A stretch of 64,000 bases of DNA from Parapedobacter sp051400755 (GTDB lineage: Bacteria > Bacteroidota > Bacteroidia > Sphingobacteriales > Sphingobacteriaceae), in contig NZ_JBLFFL010000001.1 of NCBI RefSeq assembly GCF_051400755.1, forward strand, positions 434,001 to 498,000. The letters are read 5' to 3'. The stretch's first letter is position 1. Every line of letters starts with the position of its first letter. The position numbers and the translations under genes were made by a program. This document shows positions 44,460 to 53,198 of this stretch, piece after piece. The notes beneath the pieces are model-generated. The model did no database searches, had not been told where the DNA came from, and saw only the letters and a list, made by a program, of their open reading frames with translations.

Positions 44460-45623
44460 TCAGCTGTGCATCATGACCTGCTGCTGCAAGGCTGATGCCC
44501 CCCGCAGGATCAGGTCGTTATCCAACGCATGTACTTCCACTCCTTTGCCGATGGCCTCCAGCAGCATGACGGTCAGTTGCCCGCCCAGGTGCTCCCTGAA
44601 TTCCTCCAACCCGGCTAGCAGCGGATGGCGGCCATTATCCGCCTCCAAGAGCGGGTGGAATATGGGCAGCCCCAATGCCTGCAACACCTCCACAATGCGT
44701 TGGGCATCCGCTGCCGGCAAGCGTCCGGCAAGGGATGAATATACGCTATCCAAGGCAATGCCGATGGCAACCGCTTCGCCGTGCATCACCTCAAATGCCG
44801 AAAGCTGCTCCAGCTTGTGGGCACTCCAATGGCCGAAATCCAATGGTCTGGAGGAGCCGAATTCAAACGGATCGCTTCCTGCGATATGCTGCAAATGCAA
44901 TTCGGCACACCGGTAAATCAAGTGGCCCATCGCATCCATATTGCGGTCGCGGAGCTGTGCCGTATGCTGCGCGATCCACTCGAAGAAATCCGCATCTTTG
45001 ATCAATGCCACTTTCACCGCTTCCGAAATGCCCGCAATCCATGCCCGGTGGGGTAATGTTTGCAGGAACAACCGATCATTGAAGACGGCTACAGGCGGAC
45101 TGAACGTGCCGATGAAATTCTTTTTGCCCCGGTAGTTGATGCCGTTTTTCACCCCCATTCCGGAGTCGTTCTGGGAAAGCACGGTTGTCGGTATCCGGAT
45201 GTGGCGTATCCCCCGGTGTGCGATGGCGGCAGCATAGCCTACGGCATCCAATACCGCGCCGCCGCCGATGGCCATCACGTACGAATGGCGGTCAATACCA
45301 TGCCGGTCCACCGCGTCGATCAGGCGGTCTACTACCGTGGGATCATTCTTCGCGGTTTCCCCGCCCGGCACCATTACTATTTCATCCACTAGCTGTACGT
45401 TCGCCAGGCCCTTGAAATAGGCGGTTATGCGCGCCAGCAGTCCCGCATGATGCGCTGCCAAGCCCTCATCCACCACGACCAATAATTTGGGCGTCGGATC
45501 CGCAGCCCGGTGTTCAAAAAACTGCGCCAACAACGGGTTGTCGGCAGCGAACACATCCGTTGTAAAGTGTATGTCGTATTGGTATGTAACCGTAAACGAT
45601 TGTTTAATCGATTGCGTAATCAT
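44460..45623 (-). CDS. eboD: EboD: 3-dehydroquinate-synthase-like protein
   Basis: A 387-residue member of the sugar phosphate cyclase (dehydroquinate synthase) superfamily. I start it at ATG 45623 (MITQSIKQSFTVTYQYDIHF), 17 nt after eboC; the longer frame from 45716 would overlap eboC. Typical features: the NAD-binding segment VMAIGGGAVLDAVGYAAAI, TTVLSQNDSGMGVKNGINYRG, the lysine/glutamate-rich GISEAVKVALIKDADFF and the metal ligand His residues in DFGHWSAHKLEQL and VMHGEAVAIGIALD. It should cyclise a sugar phosphate, but the substrate may differ from DAHP, since true aroB genes lie elsewhere in most genomes. Confidence 0.92.
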   Translation of the reverse strand: MITQSIKQSFTVTYQYDIHFTTDVFAADNPLLAQFFEHRAADPTPKLLVVVDEGLAAHHAGLLARITAYFKGLANVQLVDEIVMVPGGETAKNDPTVVDRLIDAVDRHGIDRHSYVMAIGGGAVLDAVGYAAAIAHRGIRHIRIPTTVLSQNDSGMGVKNGINYRGKKNFIGTFSPPVAVFNDRLFLQTLPHRAWIAGISEAVKVALIKDADFFEWIAQHTAQLRDRNMDAMGHLIYRCAELHLQHIAGSDPFEFGSSRPLDFGHWSAHKLEQLSAFEVMHGEAVAIGIALDSVYSSLAGRLPAADAQRIVEVLQALGLPIFHPLLEADNGRHPLLAGLEEFREHLGGQLTVMLLEAIGKGVEVHALDNDLILRGASALQQQVMMHS

Positions 45624-45640
45624 GTGAAAAAAGTTGCCTG

Positions 45641-46531
45641 CTAAGTAACCGAAAACAATTTTGATAGCCAAATGGATATTGGGAAAAGTGACAGAACAAG
45701 GAGGGTAAGTGGCCAACTACCCGCCGCCGCTGTCCACGCCGCATTCATGAAGATCAGGCCGAGCACACCGTGTTTGACCGCCTTGCGGATGTCCGGCGCA
45801 TCCTGTGTTTTGACGGCCCTCATCAATGGAGGGTAAATGAATAACGCGAACGCGGCTAACATCCCTAAACCCAGACCGATCTCGCCCCTGAACACACCGA
45901 AATAGGCAATCAATCCGATTACCAGCGCATATAACCCCGCCGAAAGCAAGAGCGGCATTTTTTTGCCGCCGTGTACCTCACCCCGGCTGATGGTGGTCAC
46001 CCCAGCGATGTAAACCACGGGTATGAAGGCAAGGAACCACGCCTGTTCAAGAGCCGGGATGGCATAGCTGATGCCTAACAGCAGATTCAGCCCGCGGCAA
46101 AGCCCCATCGCCACAGGTCCCATGACCGCGTGATGCTTCGCCCACCGGTCATATACCAAACACATCAGCACAATGGCAATGGCAATTCCCCCGGAAACAA
46201 CCCCGATCAGTCCAGCGGCCAACACGCCGACGGCAAACAACGCCGTTCCCCAATAGACAGCATGAAGTAGCGGCACCCGTCCGCTGGGTATCGGGCGTTC
46301 CGGTCGTTCTTTGGCATCCAACGCCGCATCAAACACATCATTGAACACCACCCCACCCCCATAGAGTCCGGCAGTCGCCAGTGCCAGCAGCGCCAGCGTA
46401 GGCCAGGATAATGCCGTAGATCCATTGCCCAGGTACAGCATGGCAATGGCGGCCCCGGCAAGCACGTCCGAAATGGCCGTCATGACATTGGCGGGCCTCA
46501 TCAGCTGCAAAAAAGGCTTCAACATCCCCAC
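45641..46531 (-). CDS. eboC: EboC: UbiA-family prenyltransferase-like membrane protein
   Basis: A 296-residue inner-membrane protein with eight or nine hydrophobic helices. The UbiA motif 1 NDVFDAALD lies at residues 64-72, followed by KERPERPIPSGR. Motif 2 is reduced to VYDRWAKHH (Asp128), weaker than the DxxxD of active UbiA enzymes. The family could prenylate or otherwise attach a lipid to an ebo metabolite. It follows eboB by 5 nt and precedes eboD by 17 nt. An ATG two codons downstream is an equally possible start. Confidence 0.92.
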   Translation of the reverse strand: MGMLKPFLQLMRPANVMTAISDVLAGAAIAMLYLGNGSTALSWPTLALLALATAGLYGGGVVFNDVFDAALDAKERPERPIPSGRVPLLHAVYWGTALFAVGVLAAGLIGVVSGGIAIAIVLMCLVYDRWAKHHAVMGPVAMGLCRGLNLLLGISYAIPALEQAWFLAFIPVVYIAGVTTISRGEVHGGKKMPLLLSAGLYALVIGLIAYFGVFRGEIGLGLGMLAAFALFIYPPLMRAVKTQDAPDIRKAVKHGVLGLIFMNAAWTAAAGSWPLTLLVLSLFPISIWLSKLFSVT

Positions 46532-46536
46532 GCCCT

Positions 46537-47517
46537 TCAGGAAATGATGATCGAATCCGCATCCCTGCGGGGCTGCTGACCGCCGCGCAACACCGAATTG
46601 CCTTCGAACTTCTGCGCTTGGTCGATGTTGATTTTTTCGTTGAGCAGCTGTTCATCCAACTGTCCGCTTTGGGAAAAGGCCGCAATCGCATTCGTGTAGC
46701 ACACCGATTCGATGTCTTCCTTCGCGACGCCGCTTTTCACCATCAATGCCGCCGTCTTGGGCACCGCCAAGGGATCGCTGATCCCCCAATCGGCGGCGGA
46801 ATTGACCATGATGCGCTCGGCGCCGTATTGCTTAACGATCTGCACCATGCGTTCGTTGCCCATTTTGGTAAACGGGTAGATGGTAAACGCCGCCCAAAAG
46901 CCCCTATCCAATACCTCCCTCACTGTTTCCTCCGTATTATGGTCAATGATGACCATGCCCGGATCAAGTCCGTGTTCCAGGGCAATATCCATGCTGCGGG
47001 ATGTGCCCTTGGTCTTATCGCGGTGCGGTGTATGCACCTGTACGGGGAGCCCGGCCTCCTTGGCGAGTTCCAATTGCAGGCGGTAGTATTTTTCCTCGGC
47101 AGCGGTTTGGTCATCAAAGCCGATTTCGCCAACGCCGACCACGCCATCCTTATAGATGAAGAATGGCAATAGTTCCATCACCTGCTCGGCGAGCGCTTCA
47201 TTATTGGCCTCCCTGGAGTTGAGGCCAATGGTGCAGAAATGCCTGATGCCGAATTGGGACGCGCGGAACCGCTCCCATCCGATCAGGCTGCTGTAATAAT
47301 CGCGAAAGGTATCGATACCTGTGCGCGGCTGTCCCACCCAAAAAGCGGGCTCGATGAGGCCCACCACCCCGGCATCCGCCATCGCCTGATAATCGTCTGT
47401 CGTCCGTGAAACCATGTGTACATGCGGATCGAAAAACCGATACCCTTTTACCAAATCCAACTCCAATGCCACACGTTGCCCCATGGCCGCGCGATCCTGT
47501 TCGTGATAAGTGCACAT
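46537..47517 (-). CDS. eboB: EboB: TatD-like metal-dependent hydrolase
   Basis: A 326-residue amidohydrolase-fold protein. The chosen start is the ATG at 47517, 10 nt after the eboA stop; the frame is open to 47670 but that would run through eboA. Metal ligands: His32-x-His34 in FFDPHVHMVS, Glu in GVVGVGEIGFDDQ, His in LPVQVHTPHRDK, His in MVIIDHNTEETV and Asp in IMVNSAADWGISDPL. These match the TatD set. Family TatD proteins are nucleases, but EboB forms its own group and may act on a small molecule. It is translated between eboA and eboC in a gapless operon. Confidence 0.88.
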   Translation of the reverse strand: MCTYHEQDRAAMGQRVALELDLVKGYRFFDPHVHMVSRTTDDYQAMADAGVVGLIEPAFWVGQPRTGIDTFRDYYSSLIGWERFRASQFGIRHFCTIGLNSREANNEALAEQVMELLPFFIYKDGVVGVGEIGFDDQTAAEEKYYRLQLELAKEAGLPVQVHTPHRDKTKGTSRSMDIALEHGLDPGMVIIDHNTEETVREVLDRGFWAAFTIYPFTKMGNERMVQIVKQYGAERIMVNSAADWGISDPLAVPKTAALMVKSGVAKEDIESVCYTNAIAAFSQSGQLDEQLLNEKINIDQAQKFEGNSVLRGGQQPRRDADSIIIS

Positions 47518-47527
47518 TTCGATATAA

Positions 47528-48451
47528 CTAATGATGATCGTATTTTTCAAATCCTTGCGGCCAGTCTTCCCAAGGAGTATCCGTGGCGTCTGACCATTCC
47601 ATCGCCTCGTCGTTTCCGTCGATGTAGGCCACCGCCGGGTCAAAGCCGCTTTGTTTAAAGGCGTAAGCAATGGCCTTCCGCTCCAGCAACGCCTGGCTTT
47701 CCTTCAGGACCTGCGCCATCAAATGATACGCCCGTTCATCCATAAAGGGGGCCACCAGTATCCACAAGAGCGGGTCGATTTCCCGCTTTGCGGCATAGCG
47801 TTCGTACGCATAGTCAACCAGCGCCTGGGCAAGCCGGGGGTTATTCCGTGGGACAAGTCCAATGATCTCCAGAATGTTTTCTTCCGTAAAAAATGCCTTG
47901 AGCACCAGCTGGTTCCAGGCACCTTCGTCTAAGAAACGGCTCGGGTAGGGATTGTGTAGCATCACCGCCTGCCGGGCAGGTCCCACATTGCTCCGAATGC
48001 CCTCTTTGCAGCGCGATTGCCATGCTTCGGGATAGTGATACACGGGAAGCGCCGCATACAACGCCGCAAGCTCCTCCATTTCACCATAGGCAAACAACTG
48101 TTCAATCAATTGGACGTAAGCTTCCTCCTCCAGCTTGGGAATCGCCATCAGCACCCAAACCCGCGCCAGCCTAACCAGCGGCCAATGGCTGACCAGCAAA
48201 GGCAGTTGGTGGCTCCCCTGGCTTATCGCACCAAGTGAAATGGGCAACATCTTATTAGCGGATCTGATCTGCCGCGGAAGCGCGGTAAACGACCGGGCCA
48301 CCCTGCCCGGTTGAGGGTCGGCAGCAACCTGCGCTACCTGCTCGGATAACCATTCCCACTCATCCCGCTGTATATGCTGTTTTATCGTATCTCCAATCAC
48401 GTTGCCCATCGCCCTACGGGCTTCCTGCGAATCTCCTTGTAAGCGATCCAT
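47528..48451 (-). CDS. eboA: EboA domain protein
   Basis: A 307-residue mostly helical protein recognised by its gene order and the EboA-type segments FTALPRQIRSANKMLPISL, WPLVRLARVWVLM, GEMEELAALYAALPVYHYPE, VMLHNPYPSRFLDEGAWNQLVLKAFF and MDERAYHLMAQVLKESQAL. The frame is open to 48484, but the promoter -7 box covers 48482-48489, so translation should begin at ATG 48451, which has AAAGGA 8-10 nt upstream. No catalytic motif is visible; a scaffold or substrate-binding role is possible. It is the first gene of the operon. Confidence 0.85.
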   Translation of the reverse strand: MDRLQGDSQEARRAMGNVIGDTIKQHIQRDEWEWLSEQVAQVAADPQPGRVARSFTALPRQIRSANKMLPISLGAISQGSHQLPLLVSHWPLVRLARVWVLMAIPKLEEEAYVQLIEQLFAYGEMEELAALYAALPVYHYPEAWQSRCKEGIRSNVGPARQAVMLHNPYPSRFLDEGAWNQLVLKAFFTEENILEIIGLVPRNNPRLAQALVDYAYERYAAKREIDPLLWILVAPFMDERAYHLMAQVLKESQALLERKAIAYAFKQSGFDPAVAYIDGNDEAMEWSDATDTPWEDWPQGFEKYDHH

Positions 48452-48481
48452 AAACACATTCCTTTCGTTCTGAAAATCAGC

Positions 48482-48513
48482 CAAACTTAGCTAAACTTGC
48501 CTATAAATACAAG
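48482..48513 (-). promoter_or_regulatory. Promoter of the ebo operon
   Basis: On the minus strand TAAGTTTG (48489-48482) matches the TAnnTTTG -7 consensus. CTTG (48513-48510), three of four bases of the -33 box, lies exactly 20 nt upstream. The start of transcription near 48475 would give a leader of about 24 nt before eboA and rules out the longer eboA start at 48484. Confidence 0.65.
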
Positions 48514-48584
48514 TTAACTCTTTCTAATGATGCCCGTATTCCAAAAGAAGTTGCTACATTCGTACTAAACTAATTTCATTCACC

Positions 48585-49172
48585 ATGGATAATATCATGA
48601 ACCTATTAAACGGCGGTCTGGGTAAAGACGTTGTTGAGGGAATTACAAAGAAAACAGGTACTTCGGCACAGGAAACACAAGCAGTGGTCAGCAGTGCGCT
48701 GCCGGCATTGCTTGGCTCCTTGCAAAACAACGCCAGCAGCTCCGAAGGCGCCCAGGGCATCCTGAATGCGATCACGTCCAAACACGATGGAAGCATCCTG
48801 GATAACCTATCGGGCTTTTTCGACCAGGATGACACGTCTGACGGCGACGGGATCTTGGGCCACGTGTTGGGCGACAAGCGCGGAACATTGGAAAACTCCA
48901 TCAGCAGCAAAACCGGCGTGTCGGCCAGCAAGGTATCCGGCATCCTCGCCATGTTGGCACCCATCGTGATGGGATACCTCGGTAAGCAAAGCCGCAGCAG
49001 CAATGTCAACGACGGCGGCGGGCTGAGCGGTATGTTGGGCGGGTTGCTCGGCGGCCAGTCCGGCGGCAATATCCTGGGCAGCTTAGGCGGCTCGCTCGAT
49101 CAAAACGGCGACGGCAAACTGGGCATCGATGATGTCGGCGGGTTGCTGGGCGGCTTTTTCGGGAAGAAATAA
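48585..49172 (+). CDS. DUF937 family glycine-rich protein
   Basis: A 195-residue protein without signal peptide. Residues 1-135 are the DUF937 domain, small helices with paired motifs (LGKDVVEGITKKTGTSAQET, VVSSALPALLGSLQNNAS, then ENSISSKTGVSASKVSGILA and MLAPIVMGYLG), seemingly two half-repeats. The tail 144-195 is Gly/Leu-rich (SGMLGGLLGGQSGGNILG) and includes one EF-hand-like loop at 172-183 (DQNGDGKLGIDD). It is divergent from the ebo operon with about 130 nt between start codons. The function of the family is unknown; the loop suggests calcium-dependent folding or assembly, as inference. Confidence 0.9.
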   Translation: MDNIMNLLNGGLGKDVVEGITKKTGTSAQETQAVVSSALPALLGSLQNNASSSEGAQGILNAITSKHDGSILDNLSGFFDQDDTSDGDGILGHVLGDKRGTLENSISSKTGVSASKVSGILAMLAPIVMGYLGKQSRSSNVNDGGGLSGMLGGLLGGQSGGNILGSLGGSLDQNGDGKLGIDDVGGLLGGFFGKK

Positions 49173-49174
49173 TG

Positions 49175-49220
49175 GATAAAGCCCACTAACCGAATGAACA
49201 GACGGAAAGTGGGCTTTATC
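49175..49220. terminator. Strong bidirectional hairpin terminator
   Basis: GATAAAGCCCACT (49175-49187) and AGTGGGCTTTATC (49208-49220) form a perfect 13-bp stem with a 20-nt loop. It lies 2 nt after the DUF937 stop and 20 nt after the end of the convergent GH32 gene (stop at 49240). Both arms end in T-rich sequence on the outgoing strand, so it can end transcription in both directions. Confidence 0.8.
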
Positions 49221-49239
49221 TTCCACCCGGTGTGCAGCG

Positions 49240-50886
49240 TCAGTTCCAGATGGATGCTGCACGAAATACTTCCAGGTTCTTTACTTCGATATTGTTCCCC
49301 CAGAAGTGGAATCCTTCATCGTTATTGCTTTCGGGTTTCCGTTCCATCGCATAGGAGTATGCACCGCCATCGATAAACACCTCAATACTGGTCCTATCGA
49401 TATAGATATCGGCTGAAATCTCCATACTGGTCAGATCCTCCGGTGAATAGAACACCCCGTTCAGCGTATTGGGGTTCAGGTCATAATCAACGATCCGCTG
49501 CCCGAAGAGGTTGAATCCGGCGTTGGTAGCGTGCGACAATTTTATGGTGGCCTTTATCCGCAAACGATCAACATCATCAAATTCGTTCAATAGCTCGTTC
49601 GCTTTGTCCGACGTAAGGCCCTTCCAATGCTGTGCCAGAGCAAAGAGTTGTTCGGTCTCTTTTACCGGCACATTGAATACCCGCGGACCGTTTTTCGTGG
49701 TCCGCAGGGTCAGTTCCGTGGGCAGCAGCATCATGCCGTTAAACGGCATACCCGGATGGCTTATCCGCCCCCAACCGATCTGCACACGGCGACCGTCTGG
49801 CATGTCGGTGTAGGTTTGCGCCGCATAGATCGACCCTGTGGTATACTGGTATTTTCCTGCCTCGGGTGTAAACTGCTTCCCGTCAAACGAGCCTAACATG
49901 TACGTTCCAGAAGCGCCATACATCACCCATTTGGTGTTGCTGGTGTCGCCATCGATCGGCAGTTCAAACAGTTCGGGGCACTCCCAGAATCCCGTTACAT
50001 GGCTTTCGTAGTTCCATTCCTTGAGGTTTGCAGACGTGTATATCGAATGGCCGTCGCGCTCATTCAGCACCATCACCCAGTGATTGCCCGGCTTATACCA
50101 AAACACTTTCGGATCGCGCGTGTCTTTGCTGTTCCACACGGCCTTGGAGTCGATCACCGGGTTTCCGTCATACTTCGTAAACGTACGTCCGTTATCGAGG
50201 CTATAGGCGATACACTGCACCTGCTTTTCGGGGCTGTCTGCGGTATAGGCCACCACCATCGCCGGCGTGTTGCCGTTATTGTAACCAGCGGTGTTTGCGT
50301 AGTCGATCACGGCAGAGCCCGAAAACATCGTGCCATGTTGGTCGGGAAACAAGGCAACCGGCAATTCCTGCCAATGGATCAGATCCTTGCTCACGGCGTG
50401 CCCCCAATGCATGTTCTCCCACTCGCGTTCATATGGATTGTGCTGATAGAAGAGGTGGTATTCTCCGTCATAGTAGATCAGGCCATTCGGATCATTTATC
50501 CATCCGCGCCGGGTAGTGAAATGGAACTGTGGGCGGTTTTTCTCTTCATAAAGACTGTCTTGCCCCGCGATGGCGTCGTCCTGATAAATATGATCCAATC
50601 CCTTTTCATTACCCTCATAGGTGATTTTAATCGTTTTGCCCTTCAGGTCTGATACATCCTTAAATACCCAATAGTCGGCTTCATCCGGAGCAAGGCGTAT
50701 CACCACCGATAGATCGGGTTTACCGTCTACCTGAAACGTCATGCGGGACCTATCCTCTTGGTGCGATACCGGAAAATTGAGGTATTTCTTGGTGATTTTG
50801 ATTGCTAGCTCTTCTGCCGATATGGAAAAGATACACCCTACAAGCGCCATACTGGCCGTGAATACCCTTAGTGTGAATGGTTTCAT
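49240..50886 (-). CDS. GH32 family fructanase/levanase-type beta-fructosidase
   Basis: A 548-residue secreted glycosidase with signal peptide (about 1-24). Residues about 28-115 are the N-terminal beta-domain (DUF4980 type) often fused to Bacteroidota fructanases. The catalytic five-bladed propeller has the three GH32 signatures: nucleophile Asp132 in GWINDPNG, transition-state stabiliser Asp258 in TRDP, and acid/base Glu302 in WECPELF. A C-terminal beta-sandwich (about 430-545) contains TSIEVFIDGGAYSYAMER. It hydrolyses beta-fructosyl linkages of levan, inulin or sucrose; endo or exo mode is not readable. It is the last gene of the operon starting with SusC beyond 64000, and the only one in it with a secure CAZy family. 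Confidence 0.95.
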   Translation of the reverse strand: MKPFTLRVFTASMALVGCIFSISAEELAIKITKKYLNFPVSHQEDRSRMTFQVDGKPDLSVVIRLAPDEADYWVFKDVSDLKGKTIKITYEGNEKGLDHIYQDDAIAGQDSLYEEKNRPQFHFTTRRGWINDPNGLIYYDGEYHLFYQHNPYEREWENMHWGHAVSKDLIHWQELPVALFPDQHGTMFSGSAVIDYANTAGYNNGNTPAMVVAYTADSPEKQVQCIAYSLDNGRTFTKYDGNPVIDSKAVWNSKDTRDPKVFWYKPGNHWVMVLNERDGHSIYTSANLKEWNYESHVTGFWECPELFELPIDGDTSNTKWVMYGASGTYMLGSFDGKQFTPEAGKYQYTTGSIYAAQTYTDMPDGRRVQIGWGRISHPGMPFNGMMLLPTELTLRTTKNGPRVFNVPVKETEQLFALAQHWKGLTSDKANELLNEFDDVDRLRIKATIKLSHATNAGFNLFGQRIVDYDLNPNTLNGVFYSPEDLTSMEISADIYIDRTSIEVFIDGGAYSYAMERKPESNNDEGFHFWGNNIEVKNLEVFRAASIWN

Positions 50887-50908
50887 ATGCTATTTTGATT
50901 GGTTTGTT

Positions 50909-52030
50909 TCATTCCGTTGACGATGATTGTGCGCCATCAATACCCAGGTACTCCATCAGTTCAGTAGCTGCCGCCCTGCCCGCGCGGTTGGCTCCAATAG
51001 TGGATGCTGAAGGACCATAACCCACCAAGTGAATCCGGGAATCTTTGGCCACCCTGGTGGCCAGTCGACCGGCCATGGTGATGCCCCCATTGGGTTCACG
51101 CAGCATCAACGGCATGAGGTGGTCCAGTGAACTGCGAAAACCGGTGCACCACAAGATGACATCAGCCTTTTCCGCAAGACCATCTGCCCAGCGCACCCCA
51201 TCTGCTGTGATCTCGCTGAACATCGGCAACCGCGTCAACACGCCGCGCGCTTGCATGGATTCGATCGCTGGTGTCACGGGCAACCCCGTGACGGACACGA
51301 CCGAACCGGGAGGCAATCCTTTACGCACACGGTCTTCCACGAGGGCTACGGCGGCGCGCCCCGCCCCCTCGTCAAACGGTCCTTGCCGGAACACCGGAGG
51401 TCTTCGGGTGACCCATGTGGTCGTGGTTACCCGCGAAATTTCATCAAGCAATTGTATGGCCGATATGCCCCCGCCAACGATGATCACATGCTTGCCGACG
51501 AATGCATCAGCCGCTTGGTAATCTTTGGTATGCAGCTGAATACCCTTAAATAAGCTGGCCCCGGGATATTCGGGAATATACGGCGTTTCCCACGTGCCCG
51601 TGGCGTTGATAATGCCCCGTGCTGAAAAATAACCCCGATCCGTTTCGATACGAAAACGTCCCTCCCGTTCGCATACCACGTTCACCCTGACGGGCCGATA
51701 CACGATCAGGCCGAATGTTTTTTCATAGATTTCAAAGTAATGCGGCACGGCGATATTGGCCCGCACTTCGGGGGTGTTGCCCTCCACGGTATCCGAAAAG
51801 GGCAAACCCGGCAGATCATGGATCCGGTTTACGGTACTCAAGGTCAGCGAAGGCCAGCGGTATTGCCAGGCGCCACCGGATTGGGGCGATTGGTCTAAGA
51901 TGACAAAATCACGCCCTTGGTTCAACCCACTTTTCCGCAGGTAGTACGCTGCGGAAAGACCTGCCTGGCCGGCCCCGATGACCACAATACCGGTTTTATA
52001 GCGCAGCGTGGCTGCAGATTGTGGGGACAT
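50909..52030 (-). CDS. FAD-dependent flavoprotein monooxygenase-like oxidoreductase
   Basis: A 373-residue cytoplasmic flavoprotein. The FAD-binding GxGxxG is at about 18-23 (VVIGAGQAGLSAAYYLRKSG) and a second Rossmann motif for NAD(P)H is at about 183-190 (VIIVGGGISAIQLL). ATG-type hinge motifs occur at GIINATGTWETPYIPEYPG and VILWCTGFRSSLDHL. The C-terminus has RIHLVGYGPSASTIGANRAG. It resembles the flavin-containing monooxygenase/CzcO-like group. It lies 11 nt after an SGNH hydrolase and 22 nt before GH32, inside a glycan operon, where such enzymes are unexpected. Some stretches look more GC-rich than neighbours (for example 51340-51380), so horizontal transfer is possible. The substrate is unknown. 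Confidence 0.85.
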   Translation of the reverse strand: MSPQSAATLRYKTGIVVIGAGQAGLSAAYYLRKSGLNQGRDFVILDQSPQSGGAWQYRWPSLTLSTVNRIHDLPGLPFSDTVEGNTPEVRANIAVPHYFEIYEKTFGLIVYRPVRVNVVCEREGRFRIETDRGYFSARGIINATGTWETPYIPEYPGASLFKGIQLHTKDYQAADAFVGKHVIIVGGGISAIQLLDEISRVTTTTWVTRRPPVFRQGPFDEGAGRAAVALVEDRVRKGLPPGSVVSVTGLPVTPAIESMQARGVLTRLPMFSEITADGVRWADGLAEKADVILWCTGFRSSLDHLMPLMLREPNGGITMAGRLATRVAKDSRIHLVGYGPSASTIGANRAGRAAATELMEYLGIDGAQSSSTE

Positions 52031-52041
52031 AACGATCCTGA

Positions 52042-53133
52042 TTAAATACCGTATTTCCGAAGAATCTCCTGCACCGTCGGCCTGATCTTCTGTAACATTC
52101 GATCAAAACCCAAGTCGTTCGGATGCGTACCATCGGTCGTGCCCTCATGGTCAGCGCCTAACAAATTTTCTGCCGTGATCAGGTAAAGATCATCATCCGC
52201 GCGTTGGAGCAGAGCAATCTCTTGTTCGAAATTGGCATTCTGCGCAGCCACCCGCTTGGCAATCCCCTCATCGAAATTTCCGCCCTCGCGAACAATACTT
52301 TGAATGGCGATAATCGGCACGCCGGGATGCCGGGCGCGGATGGTTTTCACCAGATTGGCCGTACGTTCGGTGACCTGTTCCGGAGAAGAATTGGGCACAC
52401 AATCCAGGATAAACGCATCCATGGGCATCGTAGCGATCATGTCGGCCACCGTAGCCTCCATCTTTGCATTGCCACTCACCCCCAGATTGATGATGTTGTA
52501 GCCCGTTTCTCTCGAGAGTCTTGCGGGGTAGGCCAGTCCGGGTCTACTGGCGGAAGCTCCATGCACGATACTGGAGCCATACACGACTATATTTTTGCGG
52601 AAGGGGTTTGGTTTGGCCTCAAGGTCAGCGCCTTCCTCCACACCGATTTGCAGGGAAATCGTCTCGTCATAAAGCGGAAGATACAGCAGGCATTCCTGAT
52701 CAACCTGAGCCATATTTTGCACCATCACCGATTCGCTGCAATCACTCGTACCCGGCCGGGCAACGCCGGCATATTGCCACTGCTCATCGCGCTTGATATA
52801 CAGATCCATTCCTTCGTGGGCGATGGCGGTCATGTTGTTGCCCGGCTTGCGCGGACTGGTGCACCACTTGACAGCAATCTGGGAACTGTTTGTGCTGAAA
52901 CTGATGGCTAAACCGGCCGAATGTGTGAGCAGTTGCTTTACGGATGGGGGTATCTCCCGAAAGGCAGCCGTATCCACCCGATGGAAATAGGGTGCTCCGG
53001 GCAGGGCTTTTCCGATCAGGGTGAGATGATGGGCGTCTGTATATTGCAGTGGTTTTTTAGGTTGGGCAAAAGCGTGAATCGCGCTGCAAAACCAGGCAAG
53101 CAACAGTAGGCGGTGAGCGAATGACTTGATCAT
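52042..53133 (-). CDS. Secreted SGNH/GDSL hydrolase (esterase-like)
   Basis: A 363-residue protein with a signal peptide (about 1-23, LLLAWFCSAIHAFAQ). An N-terminal beta-domain (about 25-170) precedes the SGNH fold. Catalytic blocks are intact: Ser in VVYGSSIVHGASASRPGLAYP, Gly in NLGVSGNAKME, Asn in LDCVPNSSPEQV and Asp/His in TDGTHPNDLGFDRM. Related Bacteroidota enzymes remove acetyl or other acyl groups from glycans. It is encoded after the TIM-barrel lipoprotein (65 nt) and before the flavoprotein (11 nt), suggesting the target glycan is acylated. Confidence 0.9.
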   Translation of the reverse strand: MIKSFAHRLLLLAWFCSAIHAFAQPKKPLQYTDAHHLTLIGKALPGAPYFHRVDTAAFREIPPSVKQLLTHSAGLAISFSTNSSQIAVKWCTSPRKPGNNMTAIAHEGMDLYIKRDEQWQYAGVARPGTSDCSESVMVQNMAQVDQECLLYLPLYDETISLQIGVEEGADLEAKPNPFRKNIVVYGSSIVHGASASRPGLAYPARLSRETGYNIINLGVSGNAKMEATVADMIATMPMDAFILDCVPNSSPEQVTERTANLVKTIRARHPGVPIIAIQSIVREGGNFDEGIAKRVAAQNANFEQEIALLQRADDDLYLITAENLLGADHEGTTDGTHPNDLGFDRMLQKIRPTVQEILRKYGI

Positions 53134-53198
53134 GTTAGCTAAGTGGTCTGTTTCGGCATTAAAGATAGCAAAAACTCGCCAAGGAGATTGTATTCGTA

